This document shows positions 5,757 through 6,626 of a stretch of DNA of 6,626 nt, one piece after another. The stretch's first letter is position 1. The number at the start of each line of letters is the position of its first letter. The stretch lies in contig JAKBRD010000040.1 of NCBI GenBank assembly GCA_021834865.1, positions 1 to 6,626 of the forward strand. Reading direction: 5' to 3'. Source of the stretch: Microcaldota archaeon (lineage in GTDB: Archaea > Micrarchaeota > Micrarchaeia > Micrarchaeales > Micrarchaeaceae). A model generated the notes under the pieces. The model was not told the origin of the DNA and searched no databases. It saw only the letters and a program-made list of their open reading frames with translations. A program made the position numbers and the translations under genes.

Positions 5757-6083
5757 ATGGAAAGAAAAAAGGCTGAAAATATAACTATGCTCGTGGGGTC
5801 AACGTTCTTGGGGGCAGTTGGACAGATACTCTTCAAATATGCGCTTTCTGCGCATATCCTCTACATAATAGGCTTCGGCATACTAGCCTACTTCATATCA
5901 ACGCTTATTTACTTCTACGTGCTTACAAGGGCAAACCTGAGCTGGGCTTACAGCGTCGGAGGCCTGAGCTACATATTCGCAGTGGTTCTTGCGGCCACGC
6001 TGCTGGCCGAAAACGTCCCTCCATTGAGATGGATAGGGGTAATAATAATAACCATAGGCGTGCTTTTTGTCGGAAGCAGCTAA
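5757..6083 (+). CDS. Four-helix DMT/SMR-fold transporter subunit, ArnE/ArnF-like (second of pair)
   Basis: The protein has 108 residues and four predicted helices at about 10-29, 33-54, 62-83 and 89-106. VGQILFKYAL (21-30) is the helix-1 motif shared with ArnE/ArnF-type proteins. NLSWAYSVGGLSYIFAV (60-76) is the helix 3 motif with its small-residue packing face. LAENVPPLRWIG (83-94) is the conserved loop into helix 4 with Glu85. Position 19, where EmrE has its coupling glutamate, is Leu. Only 4 bp separate it from the preceding homologous but diverged gene, so the two very likely form one heterodimeric transporter. ArnE/F-type pairs flip undecaprenyl-linked sugars; in an archaeon the carrier would be a dolichol-type or archaeal lipid, which is inference. 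It converges on the eS1 gene with 34 bp between the stops. Confidence 0.8.
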   Translation: MERKKAENITMLVGSTFLGAVGQILFKYALSAHILYIIGFGILAYFISTLIYFYVLTRANLSWAYSVGGLSYIFAVVLAATLLAENVPPLRWIGVIIITIGVLFVGSS

Positions 6084-6084
6084 G

Positions 6085-6127
6085 CCTAATAAAAACAAAA
6101 AAAGCGCATAAAGGGCATTAGCCCTTT
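6085..6127 (-). terminator. Hairpin plus T tracts terminating the eS1 gene
   Basis: On the - strand, AAAGGGC (6127-6121) pairs perfectly with GCCCTTT (6116-6110) around the loop TAAT. After a short spacer come seven T (6103-6097), G, then five T (6095-6091). The TAA in the loop is the eS1 stop codon itself. T-rich tracts are the main archaeal termination signal. The hairpin may also mark the end of the convergent + strand transcript, which lacks a strong T run of its own. Confidence 0.6.
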
Positions 6128-6626
6128 ACTTCAAACTTCTTTATCTCGACTTTGCTTACAGGAGCTATGTGCGCAACCTTGGCTCCAAGCTCTCCCTGGA
6201 GTTTTCCGTCTATGACGCTGTCCATGGCTTCCTTGAGCGTTTTCTCCTTAAAATAAGCCTCCAGGAAAACCTTGGCTTCTTTCCTCATTCCCACAAGCTT
6301 TGTATGCGCAGTTCTTCCCCTTGTTATTATGAGCACCTTGGCTACCTCCTTTATGCCGTCGCTCGTAGATACGTTGAAGACGCCGTCGCTGACGCTCTTG
6401 TACCTCCTTACTAAGGACCTTATGTAGCTGTAAAGCTGCTCAATCCTGAGCACCTTGGTATGTGCGGCCTCGCCGTTGACATCCGTAACCTTAAGCACTA
6501 CTTCGGTATAAGCGTGCGATGGGTTGTTGGTTATTGCAGATAGCCCTATCCTTATGTTCCTGCCTACGATGCTGCTTTCGTCGCTGGCAGGCATTTCCGC
6601 TATCTGCGCCTCGTTGAATTCCTTCG
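6118..6626 (-). CDS. rps3ae: Ribosomal protein eS1 (S3Ae), 5' end outside window
   Basis: 168 codons are visible; the frame stays open to the window edge, so the true start lies beyond 6626 and an internal Met at 6594 is not the start. Archaeal eS1 has about 200 residues, so roughly 30 are missing, including the usual basic N-terminus. Family features are the sequence after the visible edge, KEFNEAQIAEMPASD, then IVGRNIRIGLSAIT; EAAHTKVLRIEQLYSYIRSL with the near-invariant YIRSLVRR; VFNVSTSDG; and the C-terminal GKLQGELGAKVAHIAPVSKV followed by EIKKFEV. eS1 is a small-subunit protein located near the mRNA exit and the 16S rRNA 3' end, and is absent from bacteria, which supports an archaeal source. 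The last codons form one arm of a terminator hairpin. Confidence 0.93.
   Translation of the reverse strand, partial: KEFNEAQIAEMPASDESSIVGRNIRIGLSAITNNPSHAYTEVVLKVTDVNGEAAHTKVLRIEQLYSYIRSLVRRYKSVSDGVFNVSTSDGIKEVAKVLIITRGRTAHTKLVGMRKEAKVFLEAYFKEKTLKEAMDSVIDGKLQGELGAKVAHIAPVSKVEIKKFEVKG

Noticed and set aside
1..6626. CRISPR array, insertion sequence, toxin-antitoxin or defence genes
   Set aside because: No regularly spaced repeats, transposase motifs, inverted-repeat ends or recognisable defence domains were seen.

Overview
The window reads as a chromosomal stretch of an archaeon. The evidence is an archaeal/eukaryotic-type ribosomal protein eS1 (S3Ae), an archaeal-style type IA topoisomerase with a DYDIEG Toprim motif, a TrmI/GCD14-type tRNA methyltransferase, TATA boxes with BRE-like flanks and T-rich terminators. 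Isoleucine is written mostly as ATA and intergenic gaps are very short. A DPANN lineage such as Micrarchaeota, or a Thermoplasmatota relative, would fit. That placement rests on style and gene content, not on a search.

Layout. Bases 3-122 hold the C-terminal end of a protein that looks like an exported beta-sandwich (DUF2341/LamG-like) protein. Bases about 161-207 hold the 3' part of a tRNA gene with no 5' half in view. Bases 208-370 are non-coding, with a TATA box and a small hairpin. Then come, on the + strand, csaA (371-697) and a 12-helix APC-family amino acid permease (732-2111). The gap 2112-2268 contains a strong orphan promoter pointing at a perfect 8-bp hairpin capped by a GAAA tetraloop, a good candidate for an unannotated small RNA.

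On the - strand lies a compact three-gene cluster, read from 5369 down to 2269: a small basic two-helix membrane protein, topA, and a short TrmI-like methyltransferase whose start overlaps the topA stop by 11 bp. Divergent from it, with start codons only 8-17 bp apart, is a + strand pair of four-helix DMT/SMR-fold proteins (5387-5752 and 5757-6083). They resemble the split ArnE/ArnF type of lipid-carrier flippase. The window ends with the 5'-truncated eS1 gene on the - strand (6118-6626), convergent with the flippase pair. Its stop codon sits in the loop of a terminator-like hairpin followed by T tracts.

Functionally this is mostly housekeeping: translation (eS1, tRNA methylation, CsaA), DNA topology (TopA), amino acid uptake, and probably envelope glycolipid transport. 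No phage, IS element, CRISPR array or clear defence system is visible. The points most worth following are the orphan promoter plus GNRA hairpin and the tRNA 3' fragment.
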